64,000 nucleotides of DNA from positions 91,063 to 155,062 of the forward strand of contig JAWVFH010000044.1 in the NCBI GenBank assembly GCA_033856255.1, written 5' to 3'. A program made the position numbers and the translations under genes. The stretch is from WHSW01 sp033856255 (lineage in GTDB: Bacteria > Actinomycetota > Thermoleophilia > Solirubrobacterales > 70-9). Positions 8,549 through 17,050 of the stretch are shown in pieces (position 1 is the stretch's first letter; each line of letters opens with the position of its first letter). The notes under the pieces are model-generated. The model was not told where the DNA came from. It made no database searches and saw only the letters and a list, made by a program, of their open reading frames with translations.

Positions 8549-9385
8549 ATGGCGGATGCCCCTCGGAACCTCGTCGTCGTCGTCCTCGACAGCCTCCGCT
8601 ACGACTCCTGGATCGCCGCCGAGCCGGAGGCGCTCGCGACGCTCGGCCCCGTCGAGCGGCGCTGGAGCTACGCGACCTGGACGGCTCCCTCGCACTACAA
8701 CCTGCTGATGGGGCTGCTGCCGCACACCAGCCCGCCCGAGGTCTACGCGTCGGAGTACTACAAGGAGGACTTCCTGCGCTACGCCGACCGGCTCGGGGTC
8801 GATGGCATGGAGTTCAAGCGGCTGCTGCCCTCGATGTTCCTGCCGACCTACCTCAAGCACTCCCTCGGCTACCGCACCCACGCGCGCGTCTCGATGCCGG
8901 TGCTCAATCCCCGCACGATCATCAACCGCGACTTCGACAGCTTCGAGCTGATGCCGAAGCACAACGACATGGCGGCGATGCTGCCCGATCTCGAGTTCAG
9001 CGATGACGCGCCGTCCTTCTACCTGCTGAACGTCGGCGAGACGCACTACCCCTATGCGCGCCCGGACGAGGACCCGAGCGAATGGCCGCGGATCTCCGGC
9101 GTCCACGGGGTGTTCAAGCGGCTTGACGACCCAGACGAGCCGGTGGCGGCGACCGAGTTCTTCGACCAGGCGAAGCTGCGCGAGCTCCAGGACCGCCAGA
9201 TCGAGGCGACGCGCTACGTCGACGGCGTCTTCAGGCGGCTATTCGACCTACTGCCCGACGACACGTGGGTGATCGTCACCTCCGACCACGGCGAGCTGTT
9301 CGGCGAGCAGCGCTACTTCGGCCACGGCCCGATCATGCACGAGAAGGTGCTCGAGGTGCCGTTCGTCGAGGGCATCGCTCCCTAG
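8549..9385 (+). CDS. Short sulfatase-fold protein with Thr nucleophile
   Basis: 278 residues, paralogous in fold to the divergent gene at 7067. It has D14 in VVVLDSLRYD, the same WTAPSH motif (Thr45), and a metal site TSDHGELFGEQRYFGHG near residue 243. It stops at VPFVEGIAP, just where its 472-residue paralog continues for more than 150 residues, so the C-terminal subdomain is missing. The stop overlaps the next gene start as TAGTG. TAGGTT at 8537-8542, six bases before the ATG, suggests a leaderless transcript. May be a naturally minimal form or a truncated gene. Confidence 0.82.
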   Translation: MADAPRNLVVVVLDSLRYDSWIAAEPEALATLGPVERRWSYATWTAPSHYNLLMGLLPHTSPPEVYASEYYKEDFLRYADRLGVDGMEFKRLLPSMFLPTYLKHSLGYRTHARVSMPVLNPRTIINRDFDSFELMPKHNDMAAMLPDLEFSDDAPSFYLLNVGETHYPYARPDEDPSEWPRISGVHGVFKRLDDPDEPVAATEFFDQAKLRELQDRQIEATRYVDGVFRRLFDLLPDDTWVIVTSDHGELFGEQRYFGHGPIMHEKVLEVPFVEGIAP

Positions 9386-10008
9386 TGAGACGCTGGTTTC
9401 GCCGCCGCACGGACAAGCTCGATGCGGAGATGGCTTTCTGGCGCTCTCGAGGGAGACTGGAGCCGCATCCGTCGGAGGTTTACTGCGAGCGGTTCGGGCT
9501 CACGCCTGCGTTCTACGAGAACCAACGCGTACTCGACGTCGGCTGCGGTCCCCGTGGGAGCTTGGAGTGGGCTGATATGGCCGCTGCGCGCGTCGGTCTC
9601 GATCCGCTCGTCTCCAGCTATCGCGAGCTTGGGATCGCAGACCACGAGATGACCTACGTCGAAGGCGAGGCTGAACAAATGCCCTTCGATGACGACAGCT
9701 TCGACGTTCTCCTCACGCTCAACTCGCTCGACCACGTCGACGATCTCGACGCCGCGGTGCGGGAGATCGGTCGGGTACTGCGAAGCGGCGGGACATGGCT
9801 GACGATCGTCGAGGCCAACGCGCCGGCCACGGCGACCGAGCCGCAGACCATTCCGTGGAACTTCCTTCACGGGCTCGGTGGGTGGCGAGTCGAATGGTCG
9901 AAGCGACTCGCCCTTGGAGACGGACATGACATCTATGGCTGGTGGAAGCACGGAGCTCCGTGGGAGAGCGGGAACGGTCTCCTAGTTGCTCGCCTAACGC
10001 GCCTCTAG
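9385..10008 (+). CDS. Class I SAM-dependent methyltransferase
   Basis: 207 residues from GTG 9385, whose first base is the last base of the upstream TAG. Motif I VLDVGCGPRGSLEW is at about 50-63, and the later MPFDDDSFDVLLTLNSLDHV block is the usual motif II/III pattern of ubiquinone/menaquinone-type methyltransferases. It replaces what would be the C-terminal region of the sulfatase-fold gene in its paralog. The acceptor is unknown, probably a glycan or glycolipid. The 3' end overlaps the convergent sulfotransferase by 15 bases. Confidence 0.83.
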   Translation: MRRWFRRRTDKLDAEMAFWRSRGRLEPHPSEVYCERFGLTPAFYENQRVLDVGCGPRGSLEWADMAAARVGLDPLVSSYRELGIADHEMTYVEGEAEQMPFDDDSFDVLLTLNSLDHVDDLDAAVREIGRVLRSGGTWLTIVEANAPATATEPQTIPWNFLHGLGGWRVEWSKRLALGDGHDIYGWWKHGAPWESGNGLLVARLTRL

Positions 10009-10890
10009 GTTGCTGAACCGATCGCCTGAGACGGGAGCCGTGACCTCCTCGACGATCCGTGCTTGCCCGGGAGTCAGATCGTCAGTCCAAGCGCCGGGCG
10101 TCGCCTTGCGAAAGAACTTGCCATCGCCCTTCTGCGTCTCCGGGATCCGCTGCCACGCGGCCCGGTCGACCGCCTTGCGCAGCTCGTCGTCGTTCGTCGG
10201 GACTTCCAGCGAGCCGCAGGCTCGCCGAAGTTCGTCGACAGGGTGGGCTCGCAGGTCTTCGTAACTGAGCGTCGTTTTCGGCCCGGGGTGCGATTCATAG
10301 GCGTCCGTGACCCGCTCGATGACTCGCCGGTAGTACTCCGACGTCTCGCGTACGAAGGCGTCGGGATCCGTCTGCGCCAGCGTCGCCGAGCTCTCGCTCC
10401 TCACCGCAAGGTCCGCGGTCCAGCCACCGACACCCTGGGCATCCAGCAGGGAAGCGACGATGTCCCGCGGATCGCGGATCATGAACACGATTCGCGCTTC
10501 GGGCAGGGCCGCGCTCAGGAACGGGGCGCCCAGCGAGCCGTTGGGCTCCTTGACGATCACGCTGCCGCCGGCGGGGAGGTTCGGACAGCGGGCGGTCGCT
10601 CCCTCGAGGACGAGGTGACGAATTCCCGATAGCCAGGCGTCCCGGTGCTTGGGGGACATGATGAAATCCGCACGGCGCTCGTCGCCGTTCTCGCGCTCGT
10701 AGAAGTCGCCGAACAGCACGCCCACCAACGGTTCGTTCCAGAGCTCGTTCCCGCCGATGCCGCTGAGCATCCTGGCGAGCCAGGTCGTCCCGCTGCGTGC
10801 GAATCCGAATATCCAGACCAGCTGCTCGGGTGCCACCGTCCGGCGGCGGATACGGACGGCGAGGGATCGGCGAAGGCTGGTCGCGTCCAT
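9994..10890 (-). CDS. Sulfotransferase family protein
   Basis: 298 residues. PAPS-binding loop FGFARSGTTWL at 28-38 and 3' phosphate element MIRDPRDIVASLLDA at about 138-152. It belongs to a different subgroup from the 6241 protein, as the loop is RSGTT rather than KCGTT. The reading frame extends to 10950, but ATG 10890 places the start 11 bases after the flippase stop and fits the loop spacing better. Two PAPS-dependent enzymes within 5 kb point to sulfation of one of the glycans made here, although no PAPS synthesis gene is in the window. Confidence 0.87.
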   Translation of the reverse strand: MDATSLRRSLAVRIRRRTVAPEQLVWIFGFARSGTTWLARMLSGIGGNELWNEPLVGVLFGDFYERENGDERRADFIMSPKHRDAWLSGIRHLVLEGATARCPNLPAGGSVIVKEPNGSLGAPFLSAALPEARIVFMIRDPRDIVASLLDAQGVGGWTADLAVRSESSATLAQTDPDAFVRETSEYYRRVIERVTDAYESHPGPKTTLSYEDLRAHPVDELRRACGSLEVPTNDDELRKAVDRAAWQRIPETQKGDGKFFRKATPGAWTDDLTPGQARIVEEVTAPVSGDRFSNLEAR

Positions 10891-10901
10891 CGGCGCTCGC
10901 C

Positions 10902-12464
10902 TCAGGCCGGAACCGCGTCCGAGGGCGGCTTGTTGGCCGGCCGCGACCACACATAGCCGAGCATCTCCCGGAGCAGAACGCGCTCGAACAGCAGCGTGAA
11001 CGCGATCGTCGCGACGACGTAGAGGGCGAACTCACCCGCCGCCTGGGGCAGGGTTCGGTCGCCGGGGCCGATGAGGCGCGCGAGCAGGACCAGGCCCGCG
11101 GCGGGAGCCGTCGGCGCGATCGCCCGGATCAGATGGCGCATGATCCCGAAGCCGGGGAACAGGCGCCGCAGATAGTGGCCGCGGACTGTCAGCTGAATCA
11201 AGGTCACGGCCGCGAAGCCGACCACGTAGCCGATCAGGTCCAGGGTCACGAGCGCCGGCACCATGACGACGAAGAACGAGACGAGCGAGATCAGCGACGC
11301 GTACATCATCGGCTTCGTGTTGTTGACCGCGCGCATGAAGATCGCCCAGTTGTAGGCGATCTGGCTGAAGCCGGCCGTCAGTCCCAGACCGATCAGCAGG
11401 TCCTTGGCAGGGAGCCAGCGGTCACCGAGCACGAAGGTGATCAGGTCGCCCGCGAACAGCGACAGGCCGACGCCGAAGGGGATCGCCCACATCAGAATCA
11501 CGCGGTTGGACTTCACGAACGCCTCGTGCAGCAACCGGGTCCGGTCGGCGACCCGGCAGATCGCCGGGTAGATGGCGGAGCTGACGATCCCGTCGACGCG
11601 GTCCGCGAACGTCGCCACAGAGCTCGCGAGCCCGATCGCGCCGACCCCGGCGAGCCCGACGGTGCTGTTGGCGACCAGCAGCGTCCCCTGGATGAAGATC
11701 AGGTTGCTGAGGCCGAGCCCGACGAGCGGCCAGGAGAAGCTCGCGTACTCCTTCAGGGTGCCGCGGTCGAAGCGCAACCGGATCGGATACGGGCAGGTCG
11801 CGACGGCGACCGCGCTGCCGACCACCGCGCCGGCGATCGAACCGATCACCAGGCACCAGTAACCGGCGCCCGCGATCCCGAGGATGACGGTGACCGCGAA
11901 CGCGACCAGCGGATCGATCGAGAGCAGGGTCCGCTGGCGCATGTACTCCAGTCGCCGGTAGGGGATCCAGATCGGCGTCTCGAAGGCGCTGATCGGCACC
12001 ACCAGCGCCAGCAGGATCCCGGGCAGGATGATCTCCGGGTGTCCATAGGCGAGCGCGTAGAGCGGGATCACCGCGGCGAAGAAGACGAAGAAGAGGATCG
12101 ACACCCCGAGCTCGAGCGTGAACGCCTTCTGGAAGGCGGCCTCCTGGTCGGCCTCGGACTGCTGTACGTACTTGTCCCCGATCCCGAGTTGCTTCAGCCA
12201 CGAGAGCGTGATCAGGGTCGCGATCAGGATCCCCCAGAGGCCGAACTCCGCCTGGGTCAGGAAGGCGGCGATCAGGACCCTGCGCAGGAGCGCGATCCCG
12301 GCGAAGCCGATCTGGAATGCGGAGTTGACCATCACGCCCCGCGCCGCGAGGCGGCGCAGGCCGCCGGGGCGGGCGTGGATCTCGGCAGGGGGCTCGAGCA
12401 GGCTCGGGTCCTGGTCCACCTGGCCGGGTGACGACTGGGCCGGATCGATCGGCGGTTCGCTCAT
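10902..12464 (-). CDS. Wzx-type oligosaccharide flippase (MOP superfamily)
   Basis: 520 residues with about 12-14 hydrophobic helices and the N-terminal GVMVNSAFQIGFAGIALLRR pattern of the polysaccharide transporter family. It would flip polyprenyl-diphosphate-linked repeat units across the membrane in a Wzx/Wzy route. I saw no clear Wzy polymerase. The frame extends to 12584, but that extra 40 residues are Cys/Pro/Arg-rich and unlike a real N-terminus, so ATG 12464 is preferred. Read together with the sulfotransferase downstream. Confidence 0.87.
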   Translation of the reverse strand: MSEPPIDPAQSSPGQVDQDPSLLEPPAEIHARPGGLRRLAARGVMVNSAFQIGFAGIALLRRVLIAAFLTQAEFGLWGILIATLITLSWLKQLGIGDKYVQQSEADQEAAFQKAFTLELGVSILFFVFFAAVIPLYALAYGHPEIILPGILLALVVPISAFETPIWIPYRRLEYMRQRTLLSIDPLVAFAVTVILGIAGAGYWCLVIGSIAGAVVGSAVAVATCPYPIRLRFDRGTLKEYASFSWPLVGLGLSNLIFIQGTLLVANSTVGLAGVGAIGLASSVATFADRVDGIVSSAIYPAICRVADRTRLLHEAFVKSNRVILMWAIPFGVGLSLFAGDLITFVLGDRWLPAKDLLIGLGLTAGFSQIAYNWAIFMRAVNNTKPMMYASLISLVSFFVVMVPALVTLDLIGYVVGFAAVTLIQLTVRGHYLRRLFPGFGIMRHLIRAIAPTAPAAGLVLLARLIGPGDRTLPQAAGEFALYVVATIAFTLLFERVLLREMLGYVWSRPANKPPSDAVPA

Positions 12465-12595
12465 CGGAAGCTGGCGGAGGGGCGCCGCTGACACATAGCC
12501 CCTAACCCCCGGCGCCACAGTAGCGCAGCTTCCGACGGCACAACCCCGGTTCGAAGCGGCTCGGGGCGGGTGCTCGCTGTGCAAGAGTGGCGGCC

Positions 12596-13303
12596 GTGAA
12601 CGTCGCCGAAAAACTGCCCGAACGCCTCTGGTACCACGTGATCGAGCTCGGTGACGGGACGGTCACGCCGGGCTGGTTCGACCTCCGCCCGTACGTCCAC
12701 CACTACGGATTGCCCGACGACATGAGCGGCATGCGGGCGCTCGAGGTGGGGACCTGGGACGGCTTCTGGGCCTTCGAGATGGAGCGCCGCGGAGCCGAGG
12801 TCGTGGCCCTCGACCTCGACCGCGAGAGCGACCTCGACTGGCCCCCGCGCCGCCGCCCGGCGGAGTGGTCCACGGAGATGCGCGGCGACGGGTTCCGCCT
12901 CCTCAAGGAGCGTCGCGGCTCCAAGGTCGAGCGGGTCGACATGAGCATCTACCACGCCACCCCGGAGGAGCTGGGCAGCTTCGACCTCGTCTTCTGCGGC
13001 TCCGTTCTGCTCCACCTGCGCGACCAGCTGCTGGCCCTGGAGCGGATCGCGAACCTCTGCGGCGGCACCTTCATCAGCGCCGAGGAGTACGACCGCCCCT
13101 CAGGCCTGGTGCCGTTCCCGGTGTCCCGCTATCTCGCCGACCGAGAGAAGGCAGTCGTCTTCTGGCTGCCGTCAATCCGAACCTGGAGGCGGATGATGCG
13201 GACGGCGGGCTTCGAGCGGGTCGAGCGCCGGGCCAAGTTCGTGATGAAGACCAACGACGGGATCAAGATCCCGCACGTGGTCCACCACGCCCACAAGAGC
13301 TAG
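12596..13303 (+). CDS. Class I SAM-dependent methyltransferase
   Basis: 235 residues. ALEVGTWDGFWAF (about 49-61) is motif I, followed by VVALDLDRESDLDW; the SFDLVFCGSVLLHLRD block is motif III. The layout resembles the CmoB/DUF1698-like group often found in glycan clusters. GTG 12596 is preferred over GTG 12587 because AAGAG sits about eight bases upstream, but neither has a strong ribosome binding site. Its TAG shares CTAG with the stop of the convergent methyltransferase, so two methyltransferases meet tail to tail. Confidence 0.82.
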   Translation: MNVAEKLPERLWYHVIELGDGTVTPGWFDLRPYVHHYGLPDDMSGMRALEVGTWDGFWAFEMERRGAEVVALDLDRESDLDWPPRRRPAEWSTEMRGDGFRLLKERRGSKVERVDMSIYHATPEELGSFDLVFCGSVLLHLRDQLLALERIANLCGGTFISAEEYDRPSGLVPFPVSRYLADREKAVVFWLPSIRTWRRMMRTAGFERVERRAKFVMKTNDGIKIPHVVHHAHKS

Positions 13304-14019
13304 CGCGGGCCTCGGCTCAGCAGGACGAAACAGAGCTGCTCACCCTCGCCCGCGATTCGCTCGACGGACATTCCCGCGGCCGATGCCGTTTCGCGCAGCT
13401 GATCGAGGTCGACCGCGGATCCTCGCCAGGCGGGGTGCGCCTGGCCCTGGGGCCCGCGGCCGAGCCGCGCGCGGAACGCGGTCCCGACTCGCTCGCGCAG
13501 GCCCCGGCGAACGTGGATCTCCGGCTGGTTCGAGATCTGGAAGGCGGCCCAGCCGCCCTCGGCGAGGACGCGACCCATTTCGCGAACGTAGCCCAGCGTG
13601 ATCGCCGGATCGGGGATGTGCTGGAAGACGAGGTGGGAGAAGCAGACGTCGGCGCCGGCGTCGGCGATGGGTCTCAGCGACTCGCCGTCGCCCCGCAGCC
13701 AGCGAACGTTGGCCAGGCCGGGGTTGTAGGCGCGGGCGAGGTCGAGCATCCGCTCGGATACGTCGAGGGCGTCGACGTGCGCGGCGCGGCCGGCCAGCTC
13801 GCGGGTCAGCCTGCCGACGCCGCAGCCGATCTCGACGACGCGATCGCCGGGCTCGAGGTCCCTGCCGACGCGATCGACGATCAGGTCGACGGCCTGCTTG
13901 CCCTTCGCCCAGAACACCTCCTCGTCGGGATTCTCGTAGAGGAGCTCGTTGTCGACGAAGAAGAGGGCGTTCTCGCGGGCGCGATCGTCCCAGAAGCGCT
14001 TCATCTGCTCGCCCCGCAT
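13300..14019 (-). CDS. Class I SAM-dependent methyltransferase
   Basis: 239 residues. Motif I VVEIGCGVGRL is at 61-71, motif II DALDVSERMLDLAR follows, and FSHLVFQHIPDPAITLGYV is typical of motif III and the helix after it. It is separated by only 22 bases from the divergent GT2 gene. Substrate not predictable; by context a sugar or a glycolipid head group. Confidence 0.84.
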   Translation of the reverse strand: MRGEQMKRFWDDRARENALFFVDNELLYENPDEEVFWAKGKQAVDLIVDRVGRDLEPGDRVVEIGCGVGRLTRELAGRAAHVDALDVSERMLDLARAYNPGLANVRWLRGDGESLRPIADAGADVCFSHLVFQHIPDPAITLGYVREMGRVLAEGGWAAFQISNQPEIHVRRGLRERVGTAFRARLGRGPQGQAHPAWRGSAVDLDQLRETASAAGMSVERIAGEGEQLCFVLLSRGPR

Positions 14020-14041
14020 CGCCAGGGTGCAAGCTACCGAG

Positions 14042-14992
14042 ATGCGCGCTGACCCCGAGATCGCCGTCGTCGTCCCGGCTCATGACGCCGGGGAGACGAT
14101 CGCCGCCACGCTCGCGGCGCTCGCCGACCAGGACCTCGATCGGCCGTTCGAGCTGATCGTTGTCGACGATCGCTCAAGCGATCGGACCGCGGCGATCGCC
14201 GGCCAGCAGGGCGCAAAGGTCGTGAGGCTCACCGACCAGCTCGGCCCCGGCGCCGCCCGCAACGCCGGGGTCTCGGCGACCGGCGCCGAGATCATCGCCT
14301 TCACCGACGCCGACTGCGAACCGGCCCGGACTTGGCTCAAGGAGGGGATCGCCGCGATCGAACGGGGGGCCGACGTCGTCACCGGTCCGATCGAGCCGGT
14401 GCGCCGCCCCGGTCCCTTCGACCGGACCCTGAACGTTCGCGGGCCGTCGCCGTTGTTCGAGAGCGCGAACGTGTTCGTGCGGCGCTCCACCTTCGATCGC
14501 CTCGGCGGCTTCCACCGGCCGGCCCGCCTCGACCTGCCGGTCGAGGCCGGCCACTTCGGCGAGGACGTCGTCTTCGGATGGCGCGCGGTCCGCGCCGGGG
14601 CCCGGACCGCCTACGCCGAGGGCGCCGTGGTTCGCCATGCGGTCTTCCCCCGCGACGCGCGGGGCTACGTGGCCGAGCGCTGGCGGCTGCGCTTCTTCCC
14701 GATGTTGGTGGGCGAGGTCCCCGAGCTGCGCCGCTCGCGGCCCCTGCGGCTCTTCCTCAGCCCGCGCACCGCACGCTTCGATCTCGCGCTCGCGGGTCTC
14801 GCCGTCGCGGTCGCCAGGCGCCGCGTCCTACCGCTCGTCGCAGTCGTCCCGTACGCCCGGCGCGATCTGCGCCGACGGCAGTTCTGGCGCCGCTCCGTCG
14901 CGCGCCGCAACGCCGCATACGTGCTTGGCGACCTCGTCGGCCTCGCCGGGCTCCTGTACGGGTCGGTCGTCCACCGCCGCCCCCTGCTCTGA
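14042..14992 (+). CDS. Glycosyltransferase family 2
   Basis: 316 residues. Classic GT-A start EIAVVVPAHDAGETI, then VDDRSSDRT, GPGAARNAG and the metal-binding FTDADCEP at about 87-94. A hydrophobic region near 250-275 could associate the protein with the membrane. The frame opens at 13949, but ATG 14042 gives the normal family N-terminus. Followed after three bases by a GT4, so the two probably add successive sugars. Confidence 0.88.
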   Translation: MRADPEIAVVVPAHDAGETIAATLAALADQDLDRPFELIVVDDRSSDRTAAIAGQQGAKVVRLTDQLGPGAARNAGVSATGAEIIAFTDADCEPARTWLKEGIAAIERGADVVTGPIEPVRRPGPFDRTLNVRGPSPLFESANVFVRRSTFDRLGGFHRPARLDLPVEAGHFGEDVVFGWRAVRAGARTAYAEGAVVRHAVFPRDARGYVAERWRLRFFPMLVGEVPELRRSRPLRLFLSPRTARFDLALAGLAVAVARRRVLPLVAVVPYARRDLRRRQFWRRSVARRNAAYVLGDLVGLAGLLYGSVVHRRPLL

Positions 14993-14995
14993 GCG

Positions 14996-16189
14996 ATGCG
15001 CGTCCTCTCGATCGGGATGATGTACCCGCCGCACGACCTCGGCGGCGGCTACGAGCTGACCTGGCGGTCGGCGGTGCGCGAGTGGCGCGCCGGCGGCGAC
15101 GTCGTGCGAGTGCTGGCCAGCGATTGGCGTCGCCCGGACGCGCCGCCCGAGCTCGACGACGACGTTCATCGCCAGCTCCGCGTCTACTGGCGCGACCATG
15201 GCTTCCCGCGGCTGGGCCTGCGCGCTCGGCTGGCCCTGGAGCGCGAGAACGCCAGAGTCCTCGATCGCCATCTCGACGAGCTGCGGCCCGACGCCGTCAA
15301 CTGGTGGGCGATGGGGGGGATGTCGCTCTCGTTGGTCGAGCGGGTCCGCCGCGCCGGCATCCCCGCGGTTGGGGTGGTCGGCGACGACTGGCTCAACTGG
15401 GGGCCGCGGGCCGATGGTTGGATCAGGCCGTTTCGGGATCGCCCCGGCCTCGCTCGAGCCGTCGAGAGGGTCTCGGGTCTGCCGACGACGGTCGACCTGG
15501 CGAGCTCGGCAACCTGGCTCTTCAACAGCGAGACGATGAGGGCGAGCGCGCTTGCGATCCACCCCGATCTCGAGCGCGCCGAGGTGGCGAATCCCGGGAT
15601 CGACGACTCCGCCTACTCCGCGGTCGAGGGCCACGCCTGGGGCTGGCGGCTGCTCTACCTCGGGCGCATGGACCGGCGCAAGGGCGTGCACCTCGCGATC
15701 GAGGCACTCAGCCTGCTTCCGGGCGAGGCCACCCTGGTCCTGCAGGGCGGCGGCGACGCGGACTACGAGCGGGAGCTGCGAGAGCTGGCCGCCGAGCTCG
15801 GGCTCGAGCGGCGGGTGACCTGGGCGCGCGAACCGCGCGAGCGCCTGGCCGACGTCTACGCCGCGTCCGACGCGGTCCTCTTCCCCGTCCAGTGGGAAGA
15901 GCCGTGGGGCCTGGTCCCGCTCGAGGCGATGGCGGTGGGCAGGCCGGTGATCGCCACCGGCACCGGCGGATCGGGCGAGTACCTGCGCGATGGCGAGAAC
16001 TGCGTGATCTTCGAACCGCGCGACTCTCCCGACGCCCTGGCCGCGGCGGTGGTCAGGCTGGCTTCGAGCGAGGAACTCCGCGAGCGGCTGCGCGCCGGCG
16101 GGACGGAGACCGCGGCGCGCTTCACCGAAGCCGCGTACAACGAGCGCATCCGCGCCGCCCTGGCCGAGGCGGTTGGCGGGTCTCCCTAG
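14996..16189 (+). CDS. Glycosyltransferase family 4
   Basis: 397 residues. N-terminal MRVLSIGMMYPPHDLGGGYE is the acceptor-side start with the Gly-rich loop. The nucleotide-sugar site is YLGRMDRRKGVHLAIEAL (about 220-238) and EEPWGLVPLEAMAVGRPVIA near 300-320. It begins three bases after the GT2 stop and ends in a CTAG shared with the convergent methyltransferase. Donor unknown. Confidence 0.9.
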   Translation: MRVLSIGMMYPPHDLGGGYELTWRSAVREWRAGGDVVRVLASDWRRPDAPPELDDDVHRQLRVYWRDHGFPRLGLRARLALERENARVLDRHLDELRPDAVNWWAMGGMSLSLVERVRRAGIPAVGVVGDDWLNWGPRADGWIRPFRDRPGLARAVERVSGLPTTVDLASSATWLFNSETMRASALAIHPDLERAEVANPGIDDSAYSAVEGHAWGWRLLYLGRMDRRKGVHLAIEALSLLPGEATLVLQGGGDADYERELRELAAELGLERRVTWAREPRERLADVYAASDAVLFPVQWEEPWGLVPLEAMAVGRPVIATGTGGSGEYLRDGENCVIFEPRDSPDALAAAVVRLASSEELRERLRAGGTETAARFTEAAYNERIRAALAEAVGGSP

Positions 16190-16995
16190 GACGCGGGCTT
16201 GTACGCCGTCGCGAACAGATCGCCGACGCCGAGCTGACGCAGCCCCGGTATCCGCGCCAGCGCCCGATAGGCGCGCGCGCTCGCGGGTTCCGGAAGGAAG
16301 TCCGTGTAGATCCACTCTCCGAGCCTGACGTCGAGCCGCTCGAAGCCGGCGGCCTTGAGCGCCTTTCGCAATGAGCCGAGCGTCTGCTCGTTGACGTGCA
16401 TCGCCCGCTCGCCGTCGTTGCGGGGATCCGCGGGCCAGCGCTTCGCGCGGCCGGGCCGCGCGTGGCGCTGGAGCCGGTAGGTGATCTCGTAGATCAGCGC
16501 GTTCGGCATCGTGTGGATGAACACCCTGCCGCCGGGCTTCAGGGCCCTGTGGGCCTCGGACAACGAGCGCGCCAGCTCCTCGGGCGTCAGATGCTCCACC
16601 ACGTCGAGCAGGGTCGCGAGGTCGAAATGGTCACTGTCGACCGGGATCCGTCGCGCGTCGGCGAGCTCGATCCGGCCGCCCTCGGGATCGCCGGCCACAT
16701 GCAGGGTCTGACGCGCGAGCTCGATCGCGGCCGGGGCGTAGTCGATGCCGACGGCTTCCGCCGCCTTCATCTGGAGCGCGGTCAGCACGAGATCTCCTCT
16801 GCCGCAGCCGATGTCGAGAACCCCCCAACCCGGCTCCATCCCGGCCATCTTCAGCGCCCCCGCGTAGAGGCCGGAGAACGTGCGCCCGTCGGACTCGGTC
16901 CACTCCTCGGCCCCCATGCAGCCGTGCGTGTAGTACTCCCGATCGTAAGTCTCGGGAGCCACCTCCGGGGCGGGGACTGAACCACTCTCCTGCAC
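16186..16995 (-). CDS. Class I SAM-dependent methyltransferase
   Basis: 269 residues from GTG 16995, chosen because GAGG lies seven bases upstream and the longer open frame to 17589 runs antisense through a GT2 gene. Motif I VLDIGCGRGDLV is at 59-70; LLDVVEHLTPEELARSL and KPGGRVFIHTMPN are motifs III and IV. The YDREYYTHGCMG N-terminus resembles sugar and cobalamin-cluster methyltransferases that act on glycan chains. Divergent from the GT2 at 17051 with 55 bases between. Confidence 0.84.
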   Translation of the reverse strand: MQESGSVPAPEVAPETYDREYYTHGCMGAEEWTESDGRTFSGLYAGALKMAGMEPGWGVLDIGCGRGDLVLTALQMKAAEAVGIDYAPAAIELARQTLHVAGDPEGGRIELADARRIPVDSDHFDLATLLDVVEHLTPEELARSLSEAHRALKPGGRVFIHTMPNALIYEITYRLQRHARPGRAKRWPADPRNDGERAMHVNEQTLGSLRKALKAAGFERLDVRLGEWIYTDFLPEPASARAYRALARIPGLRQLGVGDLFATAYKPAS

Positions 16996-17050
16996 AGGAC
17001 TGCCTCGGAGCCGGACGGTACCCGAAATACTCCCGGACTCCGCCACCCTG

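Noticed and set aside
10797..12431. 544-codon open frame antisense to the flippase
   Set aside because: Asp/Arg/Gln-rich shadow; the opposite strand encodes a membrane protein with proper helices.
14332..16374. 680-codon open frame across two GT genes
   Set aside because: Arg/Pro-rich, same strand but out of frame with two well-supported glycosyltransferases.
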